Shown piece by piece: positions 7,605 to 15,613 of a DNA stretch of 64,000 bases (position 1 is its first letter; every line of letters begins with the position of its first letter). Source of the stretch: Nocardioides sp. REDSEA-S33_B3. Its GTDB lineage: Bacteria; Actinomycetota; Actinomycetes; Propionibacteriales; Nocardioidaceae. The position numbers and the translations under genes were made by a program. The notes beneath the pieces were generated by a model that had not been told where the DNA came from, made no database searches, and was given only the letters and a program-made list of their open reading frames with translations. The stretch spans positions 42,612-106,611 of the forward strand of contig LUPK01000038.1 of NCBI GenBank assembly GCA_001627335.1, in the 5' to 3' direction.

Positions 7605-9206
7605 ACCGACACCACCCCTGCTCCGCTGCCCGGCGGCCTGGGCGAGATGCACCCCCAGCGCTGGGGCGCCCCGACCGCTGCGACCGACCTCCCCGAGAGC
7701 GCGCGCGGCCTGGTCGAGATGGCCTTCGGCCTGCACCCCACGCCCGCGGTCGAGACGCCCGCCGTGCCCGCCTCCGCCCTCGGCGAGGCCCCGCTGGCGG
7801 CCCTTCGCGACGTGGTCGGCGAGCAGCACGTCCTCCTCGACGACGACGTACGCCGGCTGCGCACCCGCGGGAAGTCCACGCCCGACCTGCTGCGGGCCCG
7901 CAGCGGCGACCTGGCCGACGCCCCCGACGCCGTCGTCCGCCCCGGCAGCCACGACGACGTGGCCGCGGTGCTGGCCGTCGCCGTCGAGCACCACCTCGCG
8001 GTCGTCCCCTTCGGCGGTGGCACCTGCGTGACCGGCGGCCTCGCCGCGCGTCGTGACGGCTACGCCGGGCTCGTCTCCCTGGACCTGGTGCGGATGAAGC
8101 AGCTGCTCGCCGTCGACGAGGAATCGATGACCGCCACTCTCGAGCCGGGCCTGCGCGGCCCCGAGGCCGAGGCGCTGCTGGGCGAGCGCGGCCTGATGCT
8201 CGGTCACTTCCCGCAGTCCTTCCAGTTCGCCTCGATCGGCGGCTTCGCCGCGACCCGCTCCAGCGGCCAGTCCTCGGCCGGCTACGGCCGCTTCGACGCG
8301 ATGGTCGTCGGCCTGCGCGTCGCCACCCCGCGCGGGGAGTGGGTGCTCGGCTCCTCCCCGGCCAACGCCGCCGGCCCCGACCTGCGCCAGCTGGTCCTCG
8401 GCTCCGAGGGCGCCTTCGGCGTCATCACCGCCGTCACCGTCCGGGTCCGTCGCCTGCCCGAGGTCAAGGTCTACGAGGGCTGGCGCTGGGACTCCTTCGC
8501 CGAGGGCCGCGACGCCATGCGCCACCTCGCCCAGAGCGGCTTGCTGCCCACGGTCCTGCGCCTCTCCGACGAGTCCGAGACCGCGATCAACCTCGCCCGC
8601 CCCGACGCCATCGGCGGCGAGAGCGAGTCCGAGGGCGCGTGCCTGATGATCGTCGGCCACGAGGGCACCGCCGCCCAGGTCGCGTCCCGCCGCACGTCCG
8701 TCACCGAGGCGCTCACCGCGCTCGGCGGCCGCCCCCAGGGCGAGGGTCCGGGCGAGTCGTGGGCGCACGGACGCTTCGACGCGCCGTACCTCCGCGACTC
8801 CCTCCTCGACGTCGGCGTGCTCGTCGAGACCCTGGAGACCGCGACGTTCTGGTCCAACGCCGAGGCGCTGTACGCCGGCGTGAAGCAGGCCCTGGAGTCG
8901 CACCTGCCCGGCGCGCTGGTGCTGTGCCACGTCAGCCACGTCTACGAGACCGGCTGCTCGCTGTACTTCACCGTGGCCAGCTCCCAGGGGGAGCAGCCGC
9001 TGGAGACCTGGCTGGCCGCGAAGTCCGCCGCCAACGACGCGATCGTCGCCGCCGGCGCGACCATCACCCACCACCACGCGGTCGGCACCGACCACAAGCC
9101 GTGGCTCTCCGCCGAGATCGGTGACCTGGGCGCCTCGGTGCTGCGGGCCGTCAAGGCCGACCTCGACCCGACCGGCGTGCTCAACCCGGGGGTGCTCGTC
9201 CCGTGA
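7599..9206 (+). CDS. FAD-linked oxidase, alkyl-dihydroxyacetonephosphate synthase-like
   Basis: 535-residue member of the VAO/FAD_binding_4 family, close in layout to alkylglycerone-phosphate synthase (AGPS). Residues about 80-260 hold the PP-loop FAD domain: VVPFGGGTCVTGGL, then FPQSFQFASIGGFAATRSSG and QSSAGYGRFDAMV, a stretch well conserved in AGPS. The C-terminal THHHAVGTDHKPW carries the AGPS-type histidine cluster and leads into the cap domain. AGPS swaps the acyl chain of acyl-DHAP for a fatty alcohol, making an ether lipid; bacterial homologues are mostly uncharacterised flavoproteins. ATG 7599 lies in the operator palindrome and is probably leaderless; an internal ATG at MHPQRWG is an alternative. 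The lipid-kinase gene overlaps its stop by 4 bp. Confidence 0.85.
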   Translation: MTTDTTPAPLPGGLGEMHPQRWGAPTAATDLPESARGLVEMAFGLHPTPAVETPAVPASALGEAPLAALRDVVGEQHVLLDDDVRRLRTRGKSTPDLLRARSGDLADAPDAVVRPGSHDDVAAVLAVAVEHHLAVVPFGGGTCVTGGLAARRDGYAGLVSLDLVRMKQLLAVDEESMTATLEPGLRGPEAEALLGERGLMLGHFPQSFQFASIGGFAATRSSGQSSAGYGRFDAMVVGLRVATPRGEWVLGSSPANAAGPDLRQLVLGSEGAFGVITAVTVRVRRLPEVKVYEGWRWDSFAEGRDAMRHLAQSGLLPTVLRLSDESETAINLARPDAIGGESESEGACLMIVGHEGTAAQVASRRTSVTEALTALGGRPQGEGPGESWAHGRFDAPYLRDSLLDVGVLVETLETATFWSNAEALYAGVKQALESHLPGALVLCHVSHVYETGCSLYFTVASSQGEQPLETWLAAKSAANDAIVAAGATITHHHAVGTDHKPWLSAEIGDLGASVLRAVKADLDPTGVLNPGVLVP

Positions 9207-10108
9207 GGTCCTTCTCCTTCCTGGTCAACCCGGCCTCCGGCGGGGGAGCGGCGCCCGACGCCGTCGTCCCCGTCGCGCGGCTGCTGCGCGAGGCGGGCGC
9301 GACCGTCGACGTGACCTACTCGCCCGGTCCGCGGGCCACCGACGACCTCGTGCGCGCCGCCGTCGCCCGCGGTGACGTCGTGGTCAGCGTCGGCGGCGAC
9401 GGGATGCTCTCCCACCTCGCCGGTGCCGTCTCCGAGGCCGGCGGCGTGCTCGGCGTGCTGCCGGCCGGCCGCGGCAACGACTTCGCGCGGATGCTCGGCC
9501 TTCCCGGCGAGCCCGACGCGGTCGCGCGGATCCTCCTCGAGGCCCCCGAGCGTCCCGTCGACCTGCTCCGCCTGACCGCCCCGGGCCAGGCGCCCCGGCT
9601 GGTCGCCGGGTCGGTCTACTCCGGTGTGGACGCCCGCGCCGCCGAGATCGTCGACGCGATGCGCTGGACGCCCAAGAAGCTGCAGTACCCCCTCGCCGCG
9701 ATGCGCGCGATCCTGACCTACTCCCCGGGTCGCTTCCGGGTGAGCGTGGACGGCAGCACGCAGGAGTACGCCGCCGCCACGGTCGTGGTCGCCAACTCCG
9801 GCTACTACGGCAAGGGCATGCACATCGCCCCCGACGCGGCGGTCGACGACGGTCTGATCGACGTCGTGGTCGTCGAAGCGGCCTCGCGCTCGGCGCTGGT
9901 GCGCAGCTTCCCGAAGATCTACGACGGCTCGCACGTGGGGCTCGACGAGGTGCACGTGCTGCGGGGCACCCGCGTGGAGGTCGCGGCCGACGGCGTACGC
10001 CCGATCGCGGTGGGAGGTGACGGCGAGCCGCTGGGCACCCTGCCGGCCCTCACGTCGGCGCCCGCGGTCGTCGAGCTGGTCCCGGGGGCCCTACGCGTCC
10101 TGTTCTGA
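9203..10108 (+). CDS. Diacylglycerol/lipid kinase (DagK/YegS family)
   Basis: 301-residue DAG-kinase-catalytic-domain protein. The N-terminal FLVNPASGGG and the nucleotide-binding VVSVGGDGMLSHL plus LGVLPAGRGNDFARMLGLP signatures are clear, followed by the beta-sandwich domain typical of YegS/DgkB. The family phosphorylates diacylglycerol or related lipids with ATP to phosphatidate on the cytosolic membrane face. The GTG start at 9203 overlaps the flavoprotein stop (GTGA). The flavoprotein plus kinase arrangement matches Rv2251-Rv2252 of M. tuberculosis, where the kinase has been tied to phosphatidylinositol mannoside synthesis (recalled knowledge). Coupling implies a shared glycerolipid pathway. 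Confidence 0.88.
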   Translation: MRSFSFLVNPASGGGAAPDAVVPVARLLREAGATVDVTYSPGPRATDDLVRAAVARGDVVVSVGGDGMLSHLAGAVSEAGGVLGVLPAGRGNDFARMLGLPGEPDAVARILLEAPERPVDLLRLTAPGQAPRLVAGSVYSGVDARAAEIVDAMRWTPKKLQYPLAAMRAILTYSPGRFRVSVDGSTQEYAAATVVVANSGYYGKGMHIAPDAAVDDGLIDVVVVEAASRSALVRSFPKIYDGSHVGLDEVHVLRGTRVEVAADGVRPIAVGGDGEPLGTLPALTSAPAVVELVPGALRVLF

Positions 10109-10129
10109 CCAGGTGGTCCCCCGCTGGGG

Positions 10130-10804
10130 CTACGGCAGGAGCCACACCAGCAGCTCGGAGTCCACGGCCGGTGTGACCTCCCGCGCGGGCTCGTCGACGA
10201 AGCAGAAGGCGTCGCCGGCCTCCAGCGGCTCGGCCAACGACGAGCGCAGCAGCGCACCGCGGGCGACGAAGCAGTGCATCCTCGGTGCCTGCGGCAGCGT
10301 GACGGGCCGGTGGGCGGGGAGCCGGCCGACCAGCAGCCGGGCGCCGTCCACCCCCACGGGCAGCCCGGTCTCGACCAGCGTCTCGGCGCCGAGGTCGGGC
10401 ACCGCGCGCTCGTACCGCGGCTCCGCGCCGGGGTCGTCGGCCGCCAGCCACACCTGCACGAAGCGCGTCGGGCCCTCGCCCGCGAGGGCCATCTCGGAGT
10501 GCTCGACCCCGCTGCCGGCCGAGAGCAGGGCCACCTCGCCGGCCCGGAGCACGGTGTCGGTGCCCAGCGAGTCGCGGTGGTGCAGCGCTCCGGAGACGAC
10601 CCAGGTGACGATCTCGACGCCGGCGTGGCGGTGGGTCTCGAAACCGGTGCCTCCGCGCAGGTGGTGGTCGTCGTGGCAGACCATCGCGCCGAAGCCGGTG
10701 CGCTCGGGGTCGTAGTGGTCCCCGAAGGAGAAGGAGTGCCGGGTCTGACGACCGGTGTCGCGGCTGGTGAAGCGCGTGGCACTGCGACGGATCTCGACAC
10801 TCAT
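10130..10804 (-). CDS. Pirin family cupin protein
   Basis: 224-residue pirin-like bicupin. The N-terminal cupin has FSFGDHYDPERTGFG, then metal-ligand histidines in CHDDHHLRGGTGFETHRHAG (H-x-H spaced pattern, residues about 41-60) and EIVTWVVSGALHHRDSLG. Pirins bind Fe or other metals; some are quercetinases or redox-sensing regulators, and the role here is unknown. Start: ATG 10804 has CAGGAT 7 bases upstream and no Shine-Dalgarno sequence, favouring a leaderless start over the ATG at 10813. It is divergent from the GH1 gene and ends 21 bp past the convergent lipid-kinase stop. Confidence 0.87.
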   Translation of the reverse strand: MSVEIRRSATRFTSRDTGRQTRHSFSFGDHYDPERTGFGAMVCHDDHHLRGGTGFETHRHAGVEIVTWVVSGALHHRDSLGTDTVLRAGEVALLSAGSGVEHSEMALAGEGPTRFVQVWLAADDPGAEPRYERAVPDLGAETLVETGLPVGVDGARLLVGRLPAHRPVTLPQAPRMHCFVARGALLRSSLAEPLEAGDAFCFVDEPAREVTPAVDSELLVWLLP

Positions 10805-10811
10805 GACAGCC

Positions 10812-10817
10812 ATCCTG
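10812..10817 (-). promoter_or_regulatory. -10-like element, leaderless pirin gene
   Basis: CAGGAT read on the minus strand, 7 bases before the ATG at 10804. It supports that start and a leaderless transcript. Confidence 0.45.
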
Positions 10818-10885
10818 CCGGGCCGGAGGAGTGACCGCTCGCCGGGGCGGGTCCGCGAAGTCCTGCGCGGGGGCCGCCTCGTCGG

Positions 10886-10891
10886 CATGAT
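10886..10891 (+). promoter_or_regulatory. -10-like element, leaderless GH1 gene
   Basis: CATGAT followed by 7 bases and then GTG at 10899. The spacing favours this GTG over the overlapping ATG codons at 10887 and 10890. Confidence 0.4.
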
Positions 10892-10898
10892 GGAGACT

Positions 10899-12242
10899 GT
10901 GCCCGACCGACCCTCCTTGGCGTTGCCTCCCGGCTTCCGGATCGGGACGGCCACCTCGGCGTACCAGGTCGAGGGTGCGGCGCAGGGGCGTGGGCCGTCG
11001 ATCTGGGACACCTTCACCGCCGCCCCGGGCGTGGTGAGGGACGGCACCTCGGGCGCGACGGCGTCGGGTCACCTCGACCGCTACGTCGAGGACGTCGGGC
11101 TGATGAAGCAGCTCGGCACCAGTGACTACCGCTTCTCGATCTCCTGGCCGCGGGTCCAGCCCGACGGGCGCGGACCCGTCAACCCCGAGGGCCTGGACTT
11201 CTACGACCGGCTCGTCGACGAGCTGCTGGCCGCCGGGATCGACCCGATGGCCACGCTCTACCACTGGGACCTGCCCCAGGCGCTCGAGGACGACGGCGGC
11301 TGGCTCAATCGCGGCACCGTCGACCGGTTCGAGGAGTACGCCGCGATCGTGGCTGAGCGTCTCGCCGACCGCGTCGCCCACTGGGTGCCGGTCAACGAGC
11401 CCAACGTCGCCACGATGTTCGGGTACGCCGTGGGGATCCACGCTCCGGGGCGGCGCCTGATGTTCGACGCGCTGCACGTCTCGCACCACCTGCTGCTCGC
11501 CCACGGACGCGGGGCGGTCGCGCTGCGCGCGGCGGGGGCGCAGAGCGTGGGGTGCGCCAACCACCACGCCCCGATGTGGCCGGCGACCGAGGACGAGGCC
11601 GACGTCGGGGCCACCAAGCTCTTCGACGCGCTGTGGAACGGGATGTTCCTCGAGCCGATGCTGCTGGGTCGCTACCCGGCCGACCTGCAGCCGCTGCTCG
11701 AGGGCCTGGTCCGGGAGGGCGACCTGGCCACGATCCGCCAGCCGCTGGACTTCTACGGCGTCAACTACTTCATGCCGATGCGGGTCGGGGCCGCGCCGGA
11801 GGACTCCGAGATGTTCTTCGCGCTCTACGACCTCGTGGGCTACCCCGAGACCGACTTCGGCTGGCCGGTCGTCCCGGACGCGATGCGCGAGTGGCTGATC
11901 ACCTTCCGGGCCCGCTACCGGGCGGCGCTGCCGCCGCTGGTCGTGACCGAGTGCGGCGCCGCCTACTCCGGGGACCCCGACGCCGACGGTCGCGTCGAGG
12001 ACGAGGCCCGGATCGACTACCTGCACGGCCACCTCGAGGCGGTCGCGGCCGCGTGCCGCCGCGGCGTGGACGTGCGGGCGCTGTACGTCTGGTCGCTCCT
12101 GGACACCTTCGAGTGGACCGAGGGCTACGCCCAGCGGTTCGGGCTGGTGCACGTGGACCCGGCCACCCAGCGGCGTACCCCCAAGAAGTCCTTCCACTGG
12201 CTGGCCGGACTCATCGCGTCCCAGAGCCCGTCGGTCGGCTGA
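10899..12242 (+). CDS. GH1 family beta-glucosidase
   Basis: 447-residue glycoside hydrolase family 1 enzyme without a signal peptide, so cytosolic. The N-terminal GH1 signature FRIGTATSAYQVEGAA is followed by RFSISWPR, acid/base Glu167 in VPVNEPN, and nucleophile Glu351 in VVTECGAAYSG. The last motif is normally TENG; the Asn to Cys change next to the nucleophile is unusual. GH1 retaining enzymes hydrolyse beta-glucosides and related disaccharides. No sugar transporter or sugar regulator is adjacent, so the substrate is open. The leaderless-type GTG at 10899 gives the usual family N-terminus; ATG at 10887 or 10890 would add 3-4 residues. Confidence 0.9.
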   Translation: MPDRPSLALPPGFRIGTATSAYQVEGAAQGRGPSIWDTFTAAPGVVRDGTSGATASGHLDRYVEDVGLMKQLGTSDYRFSISWPRVQPDGRGPVNPEGLDFYDRLVDELLAAGIDPMATLYHWDLPQALEDDGGWLNRGTVDRFEEYAAIVAERLADRVAHWVPVNEPNVATMFGYAVGIHAPGRRLMFDALHVSHHLLLAHGRGAVALRAAGAQSVGCANHHAPMWPATEDEADVGATKLFDALWNGMFLEPMLLGRYPADLQPLLEGLVREGDLATIRQPLDFYGVNYFMPMRVGAAPEDSEMFFALYDLVGYPETDFGWPVVPDAMREWLITFRARYRAALPPLVVTECGAAYSGDPDADGRVEDEARIDYLHGHLEAVAAACRRGVDVRALYVWSLLDTFEWTEGYAQRFGLVHVDPATQRRTPKKSFHWLAGLIASQSPSVG

Positions 12243-12249
12243 GGCTCGT

Positions 12250-12255
12250 TACGCT
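12250..12255 (+). promoter_or_regulatory. -10-like element, leaderless sulfotransferase gene
   Basis: TACGCT, then 7 bases, then ATG 12263. No Shine-Dalgarno sequence. The sulfotransferase therefore seems to have its own promoter just after the GH1 stop. Confidence 0.5.
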
Positions 12256-12262
12256 GTCGGGC

Positions 12263-13339
12263 ATGGTCGACGCCCCCAGCCCCTCCGCGGGACCGGCTCA
12301 GCTCCTCGACACCGCGGCCGGCCGCAGGATCGTCTTCGTCGTCGGCTCGGGCCGCAGCGGCACCAGCACGCTCTCGGGCTCCCTGCAGGCGCTCGGCATG
12401 CACGTGCCGCAGCCGGAGGTCGACGCCGACGAGACCAACCCCAAGGGCTTCGGCGAGCCGCAGTGGGTCGTGGACTTCCACGACGAGCTGCTGCGCCGCG
12501 CGAACGTCGCGGTCTCCGACGCCCGGCCGTCGGCGTGGTTCGAGGCCGGCAAGCTCAACAACGTCGAGCCCGTGCGGCGGCGGCTGCAGGAGTGGATGGA
12601 GCAGCAGTTCGTCGAGGGCGGCCCCGAGCTGGTCGTGAAGGACCCGCGCCTGGCGTGGTTCATGGGGCTGTGGCGCGGGGCGGCGCTGCGCTGCGACGCG
12701 CAGCCCGGCTACGTCACGATGCTGCGCCCGGTGACCGAGGTGGTCGGCTCCAAGCAGCGCTACTACGACGCCCGCTTCGGGGAGGTCAACCGCACCGCCG
12801 CCTGGGTCAACATGATGCTGCACTGCGAGCGCGCCACCCGTGGCTTCGATCGCGCGTTCGTGCGCTACCACGACCTCCTCGACGACTGGACGGTCCCGGT
12901 CTTCGGCCTCGGCCAGCGCTTCGACCTCGACGCCGTGAAGTCGGCGGCGGCCAACGACATCCGCAAGGTGCACGCCTACATCGACCCCTCGCTGCGCCGG
13001 GTCCGGCTCACGTGGGACGACCTCGACGTGCCCAAGCGGCTGCGCGAGATCGCCCAGGAGACCTGGGAGGCGCTCGACCAGCTCCCCGACGACGGCGGCG
13101 ACACCCCCGAGGTCCGGGAGACGCTCGACCAGCTGCGCGAGGCCTACGCGGAGATGTACGAGGAGGCCGCGGCGATCAGCCAGTCCACCGCGCTCGCCTC
13201 GCGCCGCGAGGGCTTCGGTGAGGGCGTGCGGTCGACCCAGAAGCGCGGCGTCGAGCGCATCCCGCACTGGGTCCGCGCGCTCGTCCCGGGATTCCTGCGT
13301 CGCGGGGCCCGCAGGGCCGTCGGTCGGGAGAGAGGGTGA
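12263..13339 (+). CDS. Sulfotransferase family protein
   Basis: 358-residue P-loop sulfotransferase-like protein. RIVFVVGSGRSGTSTLSGSL (residues about 25-44) is the 5'-phosphosulfate-binding loop of PAPS-dependent sulfotransferases, and VVKDPRLAWFMGLW with MLRPVTEVVGSKQRYY corresponds to the 3'-phosphate-binding region. The family moves sulfate from PAPS to sugars, lipids or proteins. The glycosyltransferase starts 7 bp after the stop, so the two probably modify one surface glycan or glycolipid (inference). The C-terminal ~80 residues are charged and helical. No signal peptide. Confidence 0.83.
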   Translation: MVDAPSPSAGPAQLLDTAAGRRIVFVVGSGRSGTSTLSGSLQALGMHVPQPEVDADETNPKGFGEPQWVVDFHDELLRRANVAVSDARPSAWFEAGKLNNVEPVRRRLQEWMEQQFVEGGPELVVKDPRLAWFMGLWRGAALRCDAQPGYVTMLRPVTEVVGSKQRYYDARFGEVNRTAAWVNMMLHCERATRGFDRAFVRYHDLLDDWTVPVFGLGQRFDLDAVKSAAANDIRKVHAYIDPSLRRVRLTWDDLDVPKRLREIAQETWEALDQLPDDGGDTPEVRETLDQLREAYAEMYEEAAAISQSTALASRREGFGEGVRSTQKRGVERIPHWVRALVPGFLRRGARRAVGRERG

Positions 13340-13346
13340 GCGCGGC

Positions 13347-14276
13347 GTGAGCCCCGTCCGGGGCGCCGACATCCCCTGCCTCGAGCAGGATCCGGCGTAC
13401 GACGTGCACTGGCCGTGGCGCGACGGCCCGCTCTCGCAGGGCCTGACCTGCGTGTTCCGCGTCAAGAACGAGGCCCGCAACCTGCCGTGGGTCATCCCGC
13501 CGATGCTCGAGGCCGTCCAGCACGTCGTGCTGGTCGACAACCTCTCCGACGACGGCACCCCCGACGTCGCCCGCGAGGCCGCGGCGTCGATCGGCGCGGC
13601 CGACCGGCTCGAGGTGCACTCCTACCCCCACCGCGTCTCGCGTGCCGGCACCGAGCACCTCGCCACCCGGCACGACTCGGTGCACTCGCTGACGCACTTC
13701 TACAACTGGTCCTTCTCCCACGTCCGCACCGCCTACTCGATGAAGTGGGACGGCGACATGGTGCTGACCACCGAGGGCGTCGGCGTGCTGCGCGACCTGT
13801 CCTGGCAGCTGCACGACTCCGGCGCGATCGTGGCGATCCCGCGGCACCCGCTCTGGATCGAGCCCGGCGGGCAGGTGGCCTGGCTCGACCTCGGATTCAA
13901 GTTCCTCGAGCCGTGGGTCTACCCCATGGGTCCGGAGTTCACCTTCGTGAAGGCCTTCGAGTGGGAGGTGCGGGAGTTCCCCGAGACCTCCCAGCGCCTC
14001 ATCGCTCCCGAGGGTCTGTGCGTGGAGCTGAAGTGGCTGGACCAGGACGAGTTCTCCCACTGGTCGGCGATGGACTTCGACGAGTCCCGGGCCCCGCGCA
14101 AGCGGCGCGAGTGGCAGGTCTACTCCGCGCTGAAGGAGGGCCGGGGCGAGGAGGTCCAGGGCCTGCACCGCATCGAGGCGCCTCCCGGGGTCCACGTCAT
14201 CGACTACGTCACCGACACCTGGCTGCCCCACGCCGAGCGTCCCCTGGTGCGCCGGGGCCGCCGCATCGAGTCCTGA
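13347..14276 (+). CDS. Glycosyltransferase family 2-like protein
   Basis: 309-residue GT-A type protein. RVKNEARNLPWVIPPMLEAV and HVVLVDNLSDDGTPDVA form the nucleotide-sugar-binding N-terminus, and MKWDGDMVL holds the DxD metal motif. Acceptor and sugar are not predictable. The GTG start at 13347 lies 7 bp after the sulfotransferase stop. A GAGAGAGG upstream could be its ribosome site. A functional pair with the sulfotransferase is likely. The 22-bp tandem repeats follow immediately after the stop. Confidence 0.8.
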   Translation: MSPVRGADIPCLEQDPAYDVHWPWRDGPLSQGLTCVFRVKNEARNLPWVIPPMLEAVQHVVLVDNLSDDGTPDVAREAAASIGAADRLEVHSYPHRVSRAGTEHLATRHDSVHSLTHFYNWSFSHVRTAYSMKWDGDMVLTTEGVGVLRDLSWQLHDSGAIVAIPRHPLWIEPGGQVAWLDLGFKFLEPWVYPMGPEFTFVKAFEWEVREFPETSQRLIAPEGLCVELKWLDQDEFSHWSAMDFDESRAPRKRREWQVYSALKEGRGEEVQGLHRIEAPPGVHVIDYVTDTWLPHAERPLVRRGRRIES

Positions 14277-14279
14277 CCG

Positions 14280-14345
14280 CCGAGAGGTCGCTCGCGCACG
14301 GCCGAGAGGTCGCTGACGCACGGCCGAGAGGTCGCTCGCGCACGG
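14280..14345. repeat. Three tandem 22-bp repeats
   Basis: Three head-to-tail 22-bp units starting CCGAGAGGTCGCT at 14280, 14302 and 14324; units 1 and 3 are identical and unit 2 differs by GA for CG in the middle. They fill the gap between the convergent glycosyltransferase and aminotransferase genes. Related units, direct and inverted, occur at 36899-37005. Confidence 0.8.
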
Positions 14346-15479
14346 TCAGGTCAACGCTGCCCCGAGCCGGCGCACGACCTCGGCGAGCCGGTCGGCGCTG
14401 GTGGCGATGTTGAGCCGCAGGTGGCCGTCCAGCCCCGGGTGGTAGTCGTGCCCGGCCGCGGCCATCACCCCGTGCTCGAGCCCAACGGCGGCCGGGTCGG
14501 CGACGTCGTACGCGCGGAGGTCGAGCCAGGCCAGGTACGTCGCCTCGAGCGGTCGCATCCGGGCCTGGGGCAGGTGGGTGGCGAGCAGGTCGGCCAGGTC
14601 CTCGCGCAGCACGTCGAGACGCTGGCGCAGGGTGAGCAGCCACAGGTCGGAGTTGCGCCACGCAGCGGTGCCGGCCAGGATGCCGAGCCCGGTGTAGCCG
14701 TGGTTGGCCTCGAACGGGATCCCGCGGATCGCCTCCTGGTCGTCCTCGCGCAGGGTGATGACGTGCGCGGCCTTGAGACCCGGGGTGTTGAACGACTTGG
14801 TGTGGCTGGTGACGACGATGCCGTCGGGGTCGACGGTCAGGTAGGGGGCGAACCCAGCACCCGGGAGCACCAGCGGGGCGTGGATCTCGTCGGCCACGAC
14901 GCGCGCGCCGTACTCCGCGGCGAGGTCGCGGACCGCCTCCAGCTCCGCGCGGGTGAAGACCCGGCCCCAGGGGTTGTGCGGCGTGCACAGCAGCAGGGTG
15001 CGCGCGCCCGCCTCGAAGTGGGCGCGCACGGCCGCCAGGTCGAGGGCGGCGGTCTCGGCGTCCGGGTCGAGCTCGACGTACGCCGCCTCGCGACCGGCCA
15101 GCGACACGATCGTCCGGAAGGGCGGGTAGCAGGGCAGCGGCACCACGACGGGTCCCGGCGGGCACAGGTGCTCCAGCACCAGCCGCATGCCGGTGATGAC
15201 GTCGCCGGTGAGGGTCGACGCACCGGCCGGCACCTGCCAGCCCCAGTGCCGCTCGGCGAAGCCCGCGAACGCCTCCTCGAGCCCGGTGACCATCGGGTGG
15301 TCGAACGGCGGGTAGCCGAGCATGCCCCTGCCCACGGCGGCGTTGACCGCCGCCGAGATCGCGGGTGCCGGGGCGTAGTCCATCTCCGCGACCCACGCGG
15401 GGATCGTGCCCTCCGGGGCGCGGCCCCACTTCAGCGGCAGCGCGGCCCGGGCCTCGGCGTCGGTGTAGTCGCGGATCAC
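14346..15479 (-). CDS. PLP-dependent aminotransferase class I/II, MalY/PatB (C-S lyase) type
   Basis: 377-residue PLP enzyme. The N-terminal PLKWGRAPEGTIPAWVAEMD and MLGYPPFDHP pieces, the CTPHNPWGRVFTRAEL segment, VVADEIHAPLV and the PLP lysine in SHTKSFNTPGLKAA match cystathionine beta-lyase/MalY-PatB proteins, which cleave C-S bonds of cystathionine or cysteine conjugates to pyruvate, ammonia and a thiol. A plain aminotransferase role cannot be excluded. Start: GTG 15479 is preceded by TACCGT with a 7-base gap, a leaderless signature that fixes the start. Composite palindromes lie upstream. Confidence 0.85.
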   Translation of the reverse strand: MIRDYTDAEARAALPLKWGRAPEGTIPAWVAEMDYAPAPAISAAVNAAVGRGMLGYPPFDHPMVTGLEEAFAGFAERHWGWQVPAGASTLTGDVITGMRLVLEHLCPPGPVVVPLPCYPPFRTIVSLAGREAAYVELDPDAETAALDLAAVRAHFEAGARTLLLCTPHNPWGRVFTRAELEAVRDLAAEYGARVVADEIHAPLVLPGAGFAPYLTVDPDGIVVTSHTKSFNTPGLKAAHVITLREDDQEAIRGIPFEANHGYTGLGILAGTAAWRNSDLWLLTLRQRLDVLREDLADLLATHLPQARMRPLEATYLAWLDLRAYDVADPAAVGLEHGVMAAAGHDYHPGLDGHLRLNIATSADRLAEVVRRLGAALT

Positions 15480-15486
15480 CCCGCCG

Positions 15487-15492
15487 ACGGTA
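15487..15492 (-). promoter_or_regulatory. -10-like element, leaderless MalY/PatB-like gene
   Basis: TACCGT on the minus strand, 7 bases before GTG 15479, with no Shine-Dalgarno sequence. Confidence 0.5.
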
Positions 15493-15503
15493 GCCCCGAC
15501 CCG

Positions 15504-15607
15504 GGTGGTCGAGCAGCGAGCGTCAGCGAGCGGGCGTCGAGACCCTTCCGGTGAGGGTGGTCTCGACGCTCGCCTCGTCGCTGGCGCTCCTCGGCTGCTC
15601 GACCACC
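15504..15607. repeat. Composite palindromic element (family A), two inverted 38-bp-type units
   Basis: Begins GGTGGTCGAGCAGCGAGCG and ends CTGCTCGACCACC. It holds one 38-bp unit (15507-15544, GGTCGAG to GAGACC) and a diverged inverted copy after a short spacer, so the whole can fold into a long hairpin. The unit recurs at 22729 and, inverted and inside a gene, at 40900. Confidence 0.8.
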
Positions 15608-15613
15608 GGAGGA

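Noticed and set aside
14280..14345. Possible CRISPR array
   Set aside because: The 22-bp units are adjacent with no spacers, only three copies, and there are no cas genes.
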